DNA of 15,920 bases from Actinomycetota bacterium (GCA_003134755.1 PLCK01000092.1:1-15920); one strand, 5' to 3'; positions 6,434 through 12,810 are shown, counted from the stretch's first letter. Numbers and translations are program-made. Notes: generated from the letters alone by a model not told the origin.

Positions 6434-7747
6434 TCAGGGGGCAGGTTCGTCGCGCACGTCAAAGACCGTCGTTGTCACAGAACCGGACAGGTACGGCTGG
6501 AGATCCGCATTGACCCGCGAGAGGAGCGGGTTGGGCGAATCGGCGAGCCGACGAAGTTGCCGGGAGTAGAGGCTCACATCGTGGGTGCGGCCTGGGTCGT
6601 GCTCGTCGATCGCGAAACGGTAGGTCAGTTTCTCGACGCTCTGATGAGCGGTCGGCGACTCGACTACGTCGAGGTGGGTCACGATGTCGTTGACGCTCTC
6701 GACGTTGAAGACGCGGGTGGGGGTGCCCGGAGCGACTGCCTTCGAGCTGATCGGTGAGCCGGCGGCGATCACCTGCGCGACCCGGACGCGCCCGCCGTTG
6801 AAACTGGGATCGCCGGCCAGGTCCATGGCGACGATGCCGCCCTGGCTGTGACCCGTCAATACGACCTCGGCTCCGCTCGGCACCCGGGCCGCGTCAAGGG
6901 CCAGTCGGACGCACCTGGTGTAGCCGGTCGCTGTGCCGGCCTCCGCTGCGGCCGCGCCGAGGAGATCTTGCGGGTCGCGCGAGGGCGCAAAATGCCGCAG
7001 GCCGGGCAGGACGACGAGGAAGCGTGCGACGCCATCGGACCCGACGATGCGCTGGACCGCGATCAACGCCCCGTCGAAGTTCTCCAGGTCGGCCACCCGA
7101 TCGAGCATCTCGGCCATTGAGGCCGGCGGCTTGTCGGTCCAGTCAGGCGAATATCTCGATATCGAGACACCGCCGGGGTGGGCGTCGCTCGAAGCGACCA
7201 GACTCCTCATCGGAAGACCGAGAACAGGGTCGACACTGACGGGTCGCCCCAACGCAACGTCTCGCCTGAACACGGGAGATGGCGCAAACGCCGCGAGCAA
7301 AGGCTCGGCAAACGGCGAGAGGTAACCAGGTAGCGCGTCACCGAGAGCAGCGAACCGCCGGCCGCCGTCGACCATCGTCCGGCGCGGATCGATGGCGAAG
7401 GTGACCGGCAGCATGGCGCACCACTTCTCGACGTCCATCAGCTGGCGGAGCGGGAAGTTGTCGACCAAGCGCTCCTTCTCAACGAGGGCGGTCAGCAGCA
7501 GCGAGTCAGTCGCCATCCGCGCGCCAAGAGCGACGAGTCCGGCTGGGCCGACCGCGGCTGCCAGGATCGCGGCCTCAGCGCGCGATGCCCCCACCGGATC
7601 GAACACGGCGTTCACAACCAGTTCGTGCGAGGCCGCGAGTTCTGCGACGCCGAGGCCCAAGCGGGCCATGGTGTGCGCCGCCTCGGCCCAGACGGCCGAC
7701 ATCCGCTGGAGCTCTTCGTAGTCGACGACAATGTGCGAGCCGCTCAC
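6434..7747 (-). CDS. Alpha/beta-hydrolase (lipase/esterase-like) with helical N-terminus, candidate type VII secretion effector
   Basis: This 437-residue protein has a serine-hydrolase nucleophile elbow, EVVLTGHSQGGIVAMDLAG, with Ser301. Asp354 (ESVNDIVTHLD) and His389 (PGRTHDVSLY) are the likely other triad members, in the order and spacing of lipase-like alpha/beta hydrolases. Residues 1-90 are helical and alanine-rich, start VDYEELQRMSAVW, and resemble the helical-hairpin segments of ESX substrates more than a signal peptide. The start is GTG 7747, overlapping the upstream stop as GTGA. A longer open frame to 8164 exists, but its extra residues are arginine-rich out-of-frame sequence antisense-like to the WXG gene. 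Coupling with a WXG100-like partner suggests secretion as a pair. The substrate is unknown. It could be an esterase acting on the cell envelope or a toxin aimed at rival cells. Confidence 0.8.
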   Translation of the reverse strand: MSGSHIVVDYEELQRMSAVWAEAAHTMARLGLGVAELAASHELVVNAVFDPVGASRAEAAILAAAVGPAGLVALGARMATDSLLLTALVEKERLVDNFPLRQLMDVEKWCAMLPVTFAIDPRRTMVDGGRRFAALGDALPGYLSPFAEPLLAAFAPSPVFRRDVALGRPVSVDPVLGLPMRSLVASSDAHPGGVSISRYSPDWTDKPPASMAEMLDRVADLENFDGALIAVQRIVGSDGVARFLVVLPGLRHFAPSRDPQDLLGAAAAEAGTATGYTRCVRLALDAARVPSGAEVVLTGHSQGGIVAMDLAGDPSFNGGRVRVAQVIAAGSPISSKAVAPGTPTRVFNVESVNDIVTHLDVVESPTAHQSVEKLTYRFAIDEHDPGRTHDVSLYSRQLRRLADSPNPLLSRVNADLQPYLSGSVTTTVFDVRDEPAP

Positions 7748-8088
7748 AGACGCGCCCACGAGGCGACCATATGGGCGACCTTCGCTGCATCGCCGGCGGT
7801 CTGGACGACGAGGTGCTCGGCGTCTCGTTCGAGGCGTCTCAGCCGCGCCTTCTCGGCGATGACCTCGTCGGAGTAGTGGGACACCGTGCGGGCTGCCCTT
7901 CGCAGCTCGGCCGCGAGGCGCAGGCACTCGACGTCGCGCCGGTCGATCCGAGCTCGGAACGCGTCGGCTGCTGTCGACGTCCAGAGTGCTTCGGCGGCAG
8001 CTCTCACGAGTTGCGCGGAGGCGGACGCGACCTGCATCGCGCGCTGGTCGAGTTCTTGCGCGATCGCATCGAGATCGGACACGTGCAC
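7744..8088 (-). CDS. WXG100-like (ESAT-6 superfamily) small helical protein
   Basis: This 114-residue, almost entirely helical protein contains EALWTSTAADAFRARID (residues 33-49). That fits the WXG/WXS turn and following AF pattern of WXG100 proteins, with W36-T37-S38 at the bend between two long helices. There is no signal peptide or TM segment. The second helix (52-93) is rich in Arg, Glu and Ala. It overlaps the hydrolase gene by GTGA, as ESX substrate genes often do with their partner. The start may be GTG 8088 or GTG 8082 (sequence GTG CAC GTG). No good ribosome site decides between them. A canonical YxxxD/E export tag is not obvious: the nearest tyrosine, Tyr72 in HYSDEVIAE, is followed by SDEV. 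Family assignment is therefore probable rather than certain. Confidence 0.7.
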   Translation of the reverse strand: MHVSDLDAIAQELDQRAMQVASASAQLVRAAAEALWTSTAADAFRARIDRRDVECLRLAAELRRAARTVSHYSDEVIAEKARLRRLERDAEHLVVQTAGDAAKVAHMVASWARL

Positions 8089-8246
8089 CGCCGTTCGTCG
8101 CCTCAGGTATGTGCCGGTACGACGGTACGAGCGATACAGCGGCCGGCTGCCGCATGCTGCGCAACCGGTGGAAACGGCCGAGGCGAATGTGGAGAGTGCT
8201 GGACGCCTATGTTGGCGGGGGTTCGGCGGCCTGCGCTTTCGCGGCT
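8089..8246. other. Non-coding flank upstream of the WXG gene, with tandem repeat and displaced gene tail
   Basis: There is no intact gene here. An 8-bp tandem repeat CGGTACGA occupies 8115-8130, about 27 nt before the WXG start, and could be a regulatory site. The far end (8207-8246) encodes on the minus strand the old C-terminus of the HhH-GPD gene, described separately. Confidence 0.5.
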
Positions 8247-8264
8247 GCCTTCATCTCCTTCTTG
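8207..8264 (-). pseudogene. Displaced 3' end of the HhH-GPD gene at the left junction
   Basis: Read on the minus strand, this segment encodes KKEMKAAAKAQAAEPPPT and a TAG stop at 8207. It has no gene body of its own. Its first codons, AAG AAG GAG ATG AAG GC, are identical and in the same frame as the end of the intact HhH-GPD gene 1.5 kb away (KKEMKAQARPNAS). Lysine/alanine-rich KKEMKAAAKA-type ends are what I would expect in TIGR03252-like proteins. This is therefore probably the original host C-terminus cut off by insertion. A local duplication is the alternative. Confidence 0.65.
8247..8264. repeat. Left 18-bp direct repeat (attachment-site core copy)
   Basis: GCCTTCATCTCCTTCTTG is identical to 9796-9813. 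On the minus strand it encodes KKEMKA of the displaced gene end, and the bases on either side differ between the copies. Confidence 0.75.
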
Positions 8265-8275
8265 TATTCGCGGTC

Positions 8276-8293
8276 CCCCGCTGACCTGCGGGG
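8276..8293. repeat. Hairpin and spaced CTGACCTGCG repeats just inside the left junction
   Basis: CCCCGC (8276-8281) pairs with GCGGGG (8288-8293) around a 6-nt loop. The 10-mer CTGACCTGCG occurs at 8281-8290 and again at 8310-8319. Position beside the core repeat suggests accessory attachment-site or excisionase-type sites, but no protein can be assigned. Confidence 0.4.
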
Positions 8294-8368
8294 ATGAGGC
8301 GATACCCGTCTGACCTGCGCTGATTGTGTTTGCTGGTGTTGGCAAACGATGACCCGGTACGAACGTCC

Positions 8369-8387
8369 TGCGGACTTTCTGCGGACT
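8369..8387 (+). repeat. Left pair of TGCGGACT motifs (candidate integrase arm sites)
   Basis: TGCGGACT occurs at 8369-8376 and 8380-8387, start-to-start 11 bp, about one helical turn. The same pair with the same spacing recurs at 9722-9740 beside the other junction. Confidence 0.55.
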
Positions 8388-8410
8388 AACCAACGACTCA
8401 AGGAGAAGCA

Positions 8411-8566
8411 ATGACGACCGCGATGAGGCCCGACTACACCATCCCGCCGGCCGCCGCCCCACTACACGGCCAGGACATCTGGCACCTCGACGACGTCGGG
8501 GCCTGGGCCGCGCGCAAACAGGCCGGGGGACCGTTAGCTGCTGGCGCTCTTCGGCGGCAGGCCTAG
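8411..8566 (+). CDS. Small ORF, probably the truncated 5' end of an element gene
   Basis: This 51-codon ORF has a strong ribosome site (AAGGAG at 8400-8405, 5 nt spacer), starts MTTAMRPDYTIPP and continues through HLDDVGAWAARKQAGG. The last ten or so codons run antisense through the end of the lipoprotein gene, whose stop is at 8534. That suggests the original gene was cut near 8530 and the present TAG is fortuitous. No family is recognised. It is the first gene inside the left junction and is preceded by the arm-like repeats, so it belonged to the element. Confidence 0.45.
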   Translation: MTTAMRPDYTIPPAAAPLHGQDIWHLDDVGAWAARKQAGGPLAAGALRRQA

Positions 8567-9073
8567 ATCGGCGCGCACGATCGAGACCGCGGCATTCATC
8601 TTGCCCAGATCCTGCGTGAACTGCGTATACCAAGCCGGTATGGAGAAGTCCGTCTGGGCATCGACGCTCCGCAGTTCACTCGACATCACGGCAGCAGCTG
8701 TCACAAGAGCCTTGATATCGGCAGTGGCCGCCGCCGGCCACTGCGCCCGCAGGAGCGTCTCATCCATCTTGTCGACAGCATCCGCCCCAGGTGTTGTGAT
8801 CTTCGCGACGTCTGGCCCGGTCGCTGATTCCGGAACGCCCAGGAGAGCAGCACCCACCGCCGCCAGCGCGGCGTTACCGGGTGCCACGAGAGACTCGTAC
8901 TGCGCCCCGTAATCGACGGACGTGCTTGGGGTCGGTGTCGGGGGGGCTGCCGAATTCGAGGCCGCTGGCGTCGACGACTTGGTGATCGACGCCGCGACCG
9001 CGGCCTTATGGCTAGATGTGCACCCGGCGAGCGCGAGCGCGGCCAGGGCAAGCGGGAAACGGTTCATGGTCAC
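8534..9073 (-). CDS. Predicted lipoprotein of unknown function
   Basis: This protein of up to 179 residues has a short signal peptide (MNRFPLALAALALAGC) ending in a lipobox LAGC. The modified Cys is residue 18 from GTG 9073, or 16 from ATG 9067. A Ser/Thr/Pro/Ala-rich linker (about 19-50, ending PPTPTPSTS) follows, as is usual between lipid anchor and domain. A mostly helical domain (about 55-175) contains VDAQTDFSIPAWYTQF. It should be anchored to the outer face of the membrane. ATG 9067 is a more natural signal-peptide start. A TACCGT hexamer 8 nt upstream of it (9076-9081) would fit a leaderless transcript. I recognise no domain family. It lies inside the putative element and opposes its neighbours. 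Confidence 0.75.
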   Translation of the reverse strand: MTMNRFPLALAALALAGCTSSHKAAVAASITKSSTPAASNSAAPPTPTPSTSVDYGAQYESLVAPGNAALAAVGAALLGVPESATGPDVAKITTPGADAVDKMDETLLRAQWPAAATADIKALVTAAAVMSSELRSVDAQTDFSIPAWYTQFTQDLGKMNAAVSIVRADLGLPPKSASS

Positions 9074-9210
9074 ATACGGTAGAGCGCGCGACGCCCTACG
9101 TGACGCGGTCTTCGGGATCGCGTGACCTCGGACCTGGCCCTACCATCGCTGACCAGGGTTCCGGCAAGTGGACCGTCGCTTCGGCCCAAGACCTGAGGAG
9201 CGTGGCGGCG

Positions 9211-9795
9211 GTGGCGGTTGCCGTAGATGCAGCGAGCAGCACGCACTGGGCCGGCATCTTCACGAGCGCCGGTACCGTCGGCGCGGCAGTTCTGGCTGGT
9301 GTCGGTCTGCTTATCGCGGTCAATCTCGCGAACAAGGACCGCACGGATGCGGACCGGCGCTTGGACGCCGAGCGGGGACACACACGCCAGCAAGCGGCAC
9401 GTCAGTTCGAGGCGCAACTCCTACTCAAGGCGGGGGATCTGTTCGCCCTAGGGCAGGCTGGAAATCCCCCGCAGGACCAGTACGCGAACGCACAACTGAG
9501 AGCGGTTCTTCACGCTCTGCCTGAAACAGTTTGCACGTTCATGCGCGGGCCTCTCGGTATGGGCCCGGAACCGGGATCTGCAGGTTTCATTCGCATGCAG
9601 GATCTTCTTCGCTACGTGCTAGGCCACTCCTCGGCCGTCGTGACGCTACAGACCTACGCACATTTGTGGCCCGGCGATGATGACCGGACGCGCGCCGTCA
9701 TCGACTCGACTCTCGACGTCTTGCGGACTAGCTGCGGACTGGGCGACCGGCCCGCGAGCATTGATGCAGGTCAGGAGGCGTTAGGCCGTGCCTGA
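9211..9795 (+). pseudogene. Membrane-protein N-terminus fused in frame to the C-terminal end of a tyrosine integrase
   Basis: The ORF encodes 194 residues from GTG 9211, with GAGGAG ten nt upstream. GTG 9202 is possible but too close to the GAGGAG. Residues 14-40 form one TM segment (AGIFTSAGTVGAAVLAGVGL), followed by a charged helix (42-70, KDRTDADRRLDAER). From about residue 137 the sequence becomes LGHSSAVVTLQTYAHLWPG, the last conserved block of phage-type tyrosine recombinases. His139 and the nucleophile Tyr149 are present, and an integrase-like tail DRTRAVIDSTLDVLRT follows. The catalytic Arg, Lys and HxxR boxes are missing, so recombinase activity is not possible. The break is somewhere near residues 125-137. 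It most likely arose by a deletion joining two element genes. Expression is possible because the frame is intact. Confidence 0.7.
9722..9740 (+). repeat. Right pair of TGCGGACT motifs (candidate integrase arm sites)
   Basis: TGCGGACT occurs at 9722-9729 and 9733-9740 with the same 11-bp period as the left pair. It lies within the last codons of the integrase remnant, 55 nt before the right core repeat. Confidence 0.55.
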
Positions 9796-10346
9796 GCCTT
9801 CATCTCCTTCTTGAACGCGCGCACTTTCTGCAACGACTCGGGGCCGGTGACGTCGGCCACAGAGCGGAAGCTGCCCTCGTCCCCATACGAGCCGGCGGCC
9901 TCCCGCCATCCGTTCGGCTGCACCACGCGTTGCTTGCCGAGGAGCGCGACGAAGATCCGCGCCTTCTGCGTGCCGAACCCCGGCAATGCGGCCAACCGTG
10001 ACAGCAGCTCATCGCCGGATCGGGCATCGTCCCACACCGCGTCGGCACGTCCGCCGTAGTCGCTCACGATGCGGCGGGCAAGGTCTTGAACCCGCGCCGC
10101 CATCGCGCCAGGAAAGCGGTGGATCGCGGGCGGACCGACGAACATCTTCACGAACGTCTCCGGTTCGTGATCGGCGATGTCGGCGGCGTCGAGCCATTCG
10201 ACGCCCATCCGCTCGGCGAGCACCCACGGCCCAGCGAACGCCTTCTCCATCGGGATCTGCTGGTCGAGCAGCATGCCGATCAACAACGCCAGCGGATCAC
10301 GTTCGAGCAGCGAGTCGGCGTCTGGCAGCTGGGCCAGTTGCAACAT
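9771..10346 (-). CDS. HhH-GPD-type base excision DNA repair family protein (TIGR03252-like)
   Basis: This 191-residue protein has DPLALLIGMLLDQQIPMEKAF near the N-terminus (17-37). A helix-hairpin-helix LPGFGTQKARIFVALLGKQ at 121-139 is the DNA-binding element of the HhH-GPD glycosylase superfamily. Length and blocks match a conserved actinobacterial family of unproven function, likely acting on damaged bases in the cytoplasm. The start at ATG 10346 is supported by GGAGG 7 nt upstream. No FeS cysteine cluster is present, unlike endonuclease III. The last codons run through the 18-bp repeat and end QARPNAS. This end appears to be provided by the inserted element and replaces the original tail now at 8207-8246. 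The gene overlaps the convergent integrase remnant by 25 bp. Catalytic residues cannot be assigned with confidence. Confidence 0.88.
   Translation of the reverse strand: MLQLAQLPDADSLLERDPLALLIGMLLDQQIPMEKAFAGPWVLAERMGVEWLDAADIADHEPETFVKMFVGPPAIHRFPGAMAARVQDLARRIVSDYGGRADAVWDDARSGDELLSRLAALPGFGTQKARIFVALLGKQRVVQPNGWREAAGSYGDEGSFRSVADVTGPESLQKVRAFKKEMKAQARPNAS
9796..9813. repeat. Right 18-bp direct repeat (attachment-site core copy)
   Basis: This copy is identical to 8247-8264. It starts at the base after the integrase remnant's TGA (9793-9795) and encodes KKEMKA of the HhH-GPD protein on the minus strand. Confidence 0.75.
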
Positions 10347-10462
10347 CGTGTTCCTCCGATCCGGGCAGTTGGCGTCTGCCGCCGACCGTCTCTCGCGGGT
10401 CCGTGGAGAATGACGTTATCGCAGTCTGGCACCCGTGCACGGCCGCCCGGCGCCGTCCGATA

Positions 10463-10987
10463 TCACGCTCCGACGGTTCCGTCGATGCCTTCGCGCAGGA
10501 AATCGGCATGCCCGTTGTGGCGGGCGTATTCGTGGATCAGGTGCAGCATCACCAACCGAAGGGAGACGTCTTCGCCCCACTTGGCTTGGTAGCCGGTGAC
10601 GTCGAGCGACGGCGCCGCTTGTTCGATGCGCCGGGAGTGGGCAACCTCCGCGTTCCAGACCTCAAAGGCCTCTGTACGAGTCGCGGTACTCGCGTCGTAT
10701 GCGGCCTGGAAGTCGCCGTCCGCCGACCAAACCAGCGGGATGTCCTCGGCGTTGATCACGCGGCGGAACCAGGTGCGTTCGACCTCGGCCATGTGCCGCA
10801 CCAACCCAAGTAGCGACAGGGTCGACGGCGGCATGGACGCACGACGCAGCTCGTCGTCGGACAGCCCATCGCATTTCATCGCCAGCGTCGCCCGGTGGTA
10901 GTCGAGAAATGCGCGCAACATCTCGCGCTCGCCACCAACCACCGGCGGCCCGACGCGTTCTGTGCTCAGGGGACGGCGATCATCCAT
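10463..10987 (-). CDS. DinB superfamily protein (DUF664, mini-circle protein-like)
   Basis: This 174-residue four-helix-bundle-type protein has the DUF664 pattern. LLGLVRHMAEVERTWFRR (59-76) contains the first metal-ligand His65. VMLHLIHEYARHNGHADFLR near the C-terminus (146-165) contains His157 and His160 as candidates for the others (His152 is also near). DinB-like proteins bind a divalent metal, and many act as thiol-dependent transferases or hydrolases on small thiols, but function cannot be assigned here. The start is ATG 10987, transcribed divergently from the dehydratase. It lies 116 nt upstream of the HhH-GPD gene on the same strand, which has its own ribosome site. Confidence 0.88.
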   Translation of the reverse strand: MDDRRPLSTERVGPPVVGGEREMLRAFLDYHRATLAMKCDGLSDDELRRASMPPSTLSLLGLVRHMAEVERTWFRRVINAEDIPLVWSADGDFQAAYDASTATRTEAFEVWNAEVAHSRRIEQAAPSLDVTGYQAKWGEDVSLRLVMLHLIHEYARHNGHADFLREGIDGTVGA

Positions 10988-10994
10988 GCCGAGC

Positions 10995-11000
10995 AGTATC
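10995..11000 (-). promoter_or_regulatory. Candidate -10 hexamer of the DinB gene, leaderless geometry
   Basis: GATACT on the minus strand ends 7 nt before ATG 10987, so transcription would start at the start codon. No Shine-Dalgarno sequence and no clear -35 are visible. Confidence 0.3.
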
Positions 11001-11094
11001 GTCCAGGCGCTACTCCCCGTGCTCCCCTCATGCGGTTACGCTCGTCCATCGTCCGCAATGTGGAACTACGGCCTATGGATGGAAGCGTCGCCGA

Positions 11095-12810
11095 ATGCCT
11101 GAACAGCGCAGTTCGCAGTGGTACGAGGGCACTGACCGCAACGCCTACATCCACCGGGCGTGGATGCGCCGCGGTCTGCCCGCGAACGCGTTCGATGGCC
11201 GCCCGCACATCGCGATCGCGAACACCGCGTCTGACCTGACGCCGTGCAACTCGCATTTCAACGAGGTGGCCGAGAGCGTCAAGCACGGCATCTCCGAGGC
11301 TGGCGGTGTCCCGTTGAACTTGCCGGTCGTGTCGCTGGGCGAGACGCAGGTGCGGCCGACCGCCATGCTCTGGCGCAACATGGCCGCGATGGCGATCGAG
11401 GAGATGCTGCGAGCGAACCCGATCGACGGCGTGGTGCTGCTCGGTGGCTGCGACAAGACGATCCCGGCGCTGTTGATGGCGGCTGCATCGGTCGACCTGC
11501 CGGCGGTCGTGTTGCCCGGCGGCCCGATGCTCACTGGCACGTTCCGCGGTGTGGCACTCGGCTGCGGCACGGACGTCTGGCGGCTTTCCGAAGAGGTGCG
11601 CGCCGGCGCGCTCTCGCAGGCGCAGTTCTTGAAGTCGGAGTCATCGATGATCCGAAGCCGAGGGCACTGCAACACGATGGGTACCGCATCGACGATGGCG
11701 GTGGTCGCCGAGGCCCTCGGGATGGTGCTTCCGGGTCTCGCCGGTACGCCCGCTCCCGACAGTCGGCTGCTCGAAGGCGCCCACGACACCGGGCGGCTCG
11801 TCGTCGAGATGGTCGCCGCGCAGCGCCTACCGAGTTCGCTGCTGAGCCGCGGTTCGTTCTTGAACGCGATCGTCGCGCTGGCCGCGGTCGGTGGCTCGAC
11901 AAACGCGGTCGTGCACCTGCTCGCGATCGCCGGGCGGTGTGGCATCGAGCTGAGCCAAGACGACTTCGACAGCACCGGTTCCGACGTCCCGTTGCTGGTC
12001 GACCTGCAACCTGCCGGACGATTCTTGATGGAGGACTTCCACCGAGCCGGGGGTCTACATGCGGTGCTCCGTGAGGTGCGCGACTTACTCGACCCTACGG
12101 CGTTGACGGTCACCGGTCGGCCGCTCGTGAGCTACCTTGACGAGGCCGAGATCTTTGACCGCGAGGTCATCAGGCTGCGCGCCGAGCCGCTACAGCCACA
12201 TGCCGGAATCGCTGTGCTGTATGGGAATCTGGCCCCGAACGGTGCTGTGATCAAGCCAGCCGCGGCGTCTGACCACTTGTTGCAGCATCGCGGCCGGGCG
12301 ATGGTGTTCGACTCGGTCGAAGACATGCACGCCCGGCTCGACGATCCCGACCTCGACGTCGACGCCGATTCCGTACTGGTGCTGCGCGGCTGCGGGCCGA
12401 AGGGCTATCCGGGAATGCCCGAAGTGGCCAACCTGCCGATCCCTACAAAGCTCCTGAAGCTGGGCGTGCGCGACATGGTCCGCATCTGCGACGGCCGCAT
12501 GAGCGGGACGGCGTACGGCACCGTCGTCCTGCACGTCTCGCCAGAGGCGGCTGCCGGCGGGCCGCTGTCACTGATCAGTACCGGCGACATCGTGGTGCTC
12601 GACGTCCCCGGGCGTCGCATCGATGTCGAGGTCGACGCTGCAGAACTGGGACGTCGAGAGCCGGCCGCTGCCTCGACCGCGGCCTACGCCAACCCGACCC
12701 GCGGCTGGGAGCGGCTGTACGTCGACACCGTTCAGCAGGCCGACACGGGAGCCGACCTCGACTTCTTGCTCGGCTCTAGTGGGTCGAAGGTCTCGCGCGA
12801 ATCGCACTAG
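11095..12810 (+). CDS. IlvD/Edd family dehydratase, sugar-acid (aldonate) subgroup
   Basis: This 571-residue protein fits the pentonate/aldonate dehydratases (L-arabinonate, D-xylonate type) better than branched-chain IlvD. It has an HRAWMRRGLP start region, LTPCNSHFNE, SLGETQVRPTAMLWRNMAAM and GGCDKTIPALLMAAASVDLP. It also has GHCNTMGTASTMA in place of the GACGGMYTANTMA type of dihydroxy-acid dehydratase. Cys51, Cys119 and Cys192 are the expected [2Fe-2S] ligands, Lys121 would be carbamylated for Mg2+ binding, and Ser470 (RMSGTAYG) is the probable catalytic base. The reaction is dehydration of a sugar acid to a 2-keto-3-deoxy acid. The start is ATG 11095, with GGAAG 9 nt upstream. The frame is open upstream to 10909 but non-homologous and overlaps the divergent DinB gene. 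Exact substrate is undetermined. Confidence 0.9.
   Translation: MPEQRSSQWYEGTDRNAYIHRAWMRRGLPANAFDGRPHIAIANTASDLTPCNSHFNEVAESVKHGISEAGGVPLNLPVVSLGETQVRPTAMLWRNMAAMAIEEMLRANPIDGVVLLGGCDKTIPALLMAAASVDLPAVVLPGGPMLTGTFRGVALGCGTDVWRLSEEVRAGALSQAQFLKSESSMIRSRGHCNTMGTASTMAVVAEALGMVLPGLAGTPAPDSRLLEGAHDTGRLVVEMVAAQRLPSSLLSRGSFLNAIVALAAVGGSTNAVVHLLAIAGRCGIELSQDDFDSTGSDVPLLVDLQPAGRFLMEDFHRAGGLHAVLREVRDLLDPTALTVTGRPLVSYLDEAEIFDREVIRLRAEPLQPHAGIAVLYGNLAPNGAVIKPAAASDHLLQHRGRAMVFDSVEDMHARLDDPDLDVDADSVLVLRGCGPKGYPGMPEVANLPIPTKLLKLGVRDMVRICDGRMSGTAYGTVVLHVSPEAAAGGPLSLISTGDIVVLDVPGRRIDVEVDAAELGRREPAAASTAAYANPTRGWERLYVDTVQQADTGADLDFLLGSSGSKVSRESH

Larger units (their letters stand above)
8247..9813. mobile_element. 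Decayed integrative element inserted in the 3' end of the HhH-GPD gene
   Basis: The segment is bounded by 18-bp perfect direct repeats that both lie in frame in HhH-GPD C-terminal coding sequence. It carries the last ~58 residues of a tyrosine integrase ending just inside the right repeat, the normal place for an integrase gene beside its attachment site. Paired TGCGGACT motifs occur inside both ends. It also contains a truncated small ORF, a lipoprotein gene and a membrane-protein remnant. The integrase lacks all but its last catalytic segment, so the element cannot move itself. Element identity is inference from these four independent signs. Confidence 0.65.

Noticed and set aside
7748..8164. 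N-terminal extension of the hydrolase reading frame
   Set aside because: The extra residues are arginine-rich noise overlapping the WXG gene in another frame. GTG 7747 with the GTGA overlap and a sensible N-terminus is preferred.
8265..8401. Extension of the displaced tail into a 64-residue minus-strand ORF starting at 8401
   Set aside because: The part upstream of the repeat is element sequence with no coding character. Only the tail from the core repeat onward resembles a known gene end.
9016..9210. Longer N-terminus for the TM/integrase fusion
   Set aside because: It is antisense to the lipoprotein signal peptide region and basic. GTG 9211 with GAGGAG upstream fits better.
8247..9813. 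tRNA gene as the integration target
   Set aside because: No cloverleaf or tRNA-like sequence is found at either repeat; the repeat lies in protein-coding sequence.
10909..11094. Upstream extension of the dehydratase reading frame
   Set aside because: It overlaps the divergent DinB gene and shows no family similarity. ATG 11095 has a ribosome site and matches the family start.
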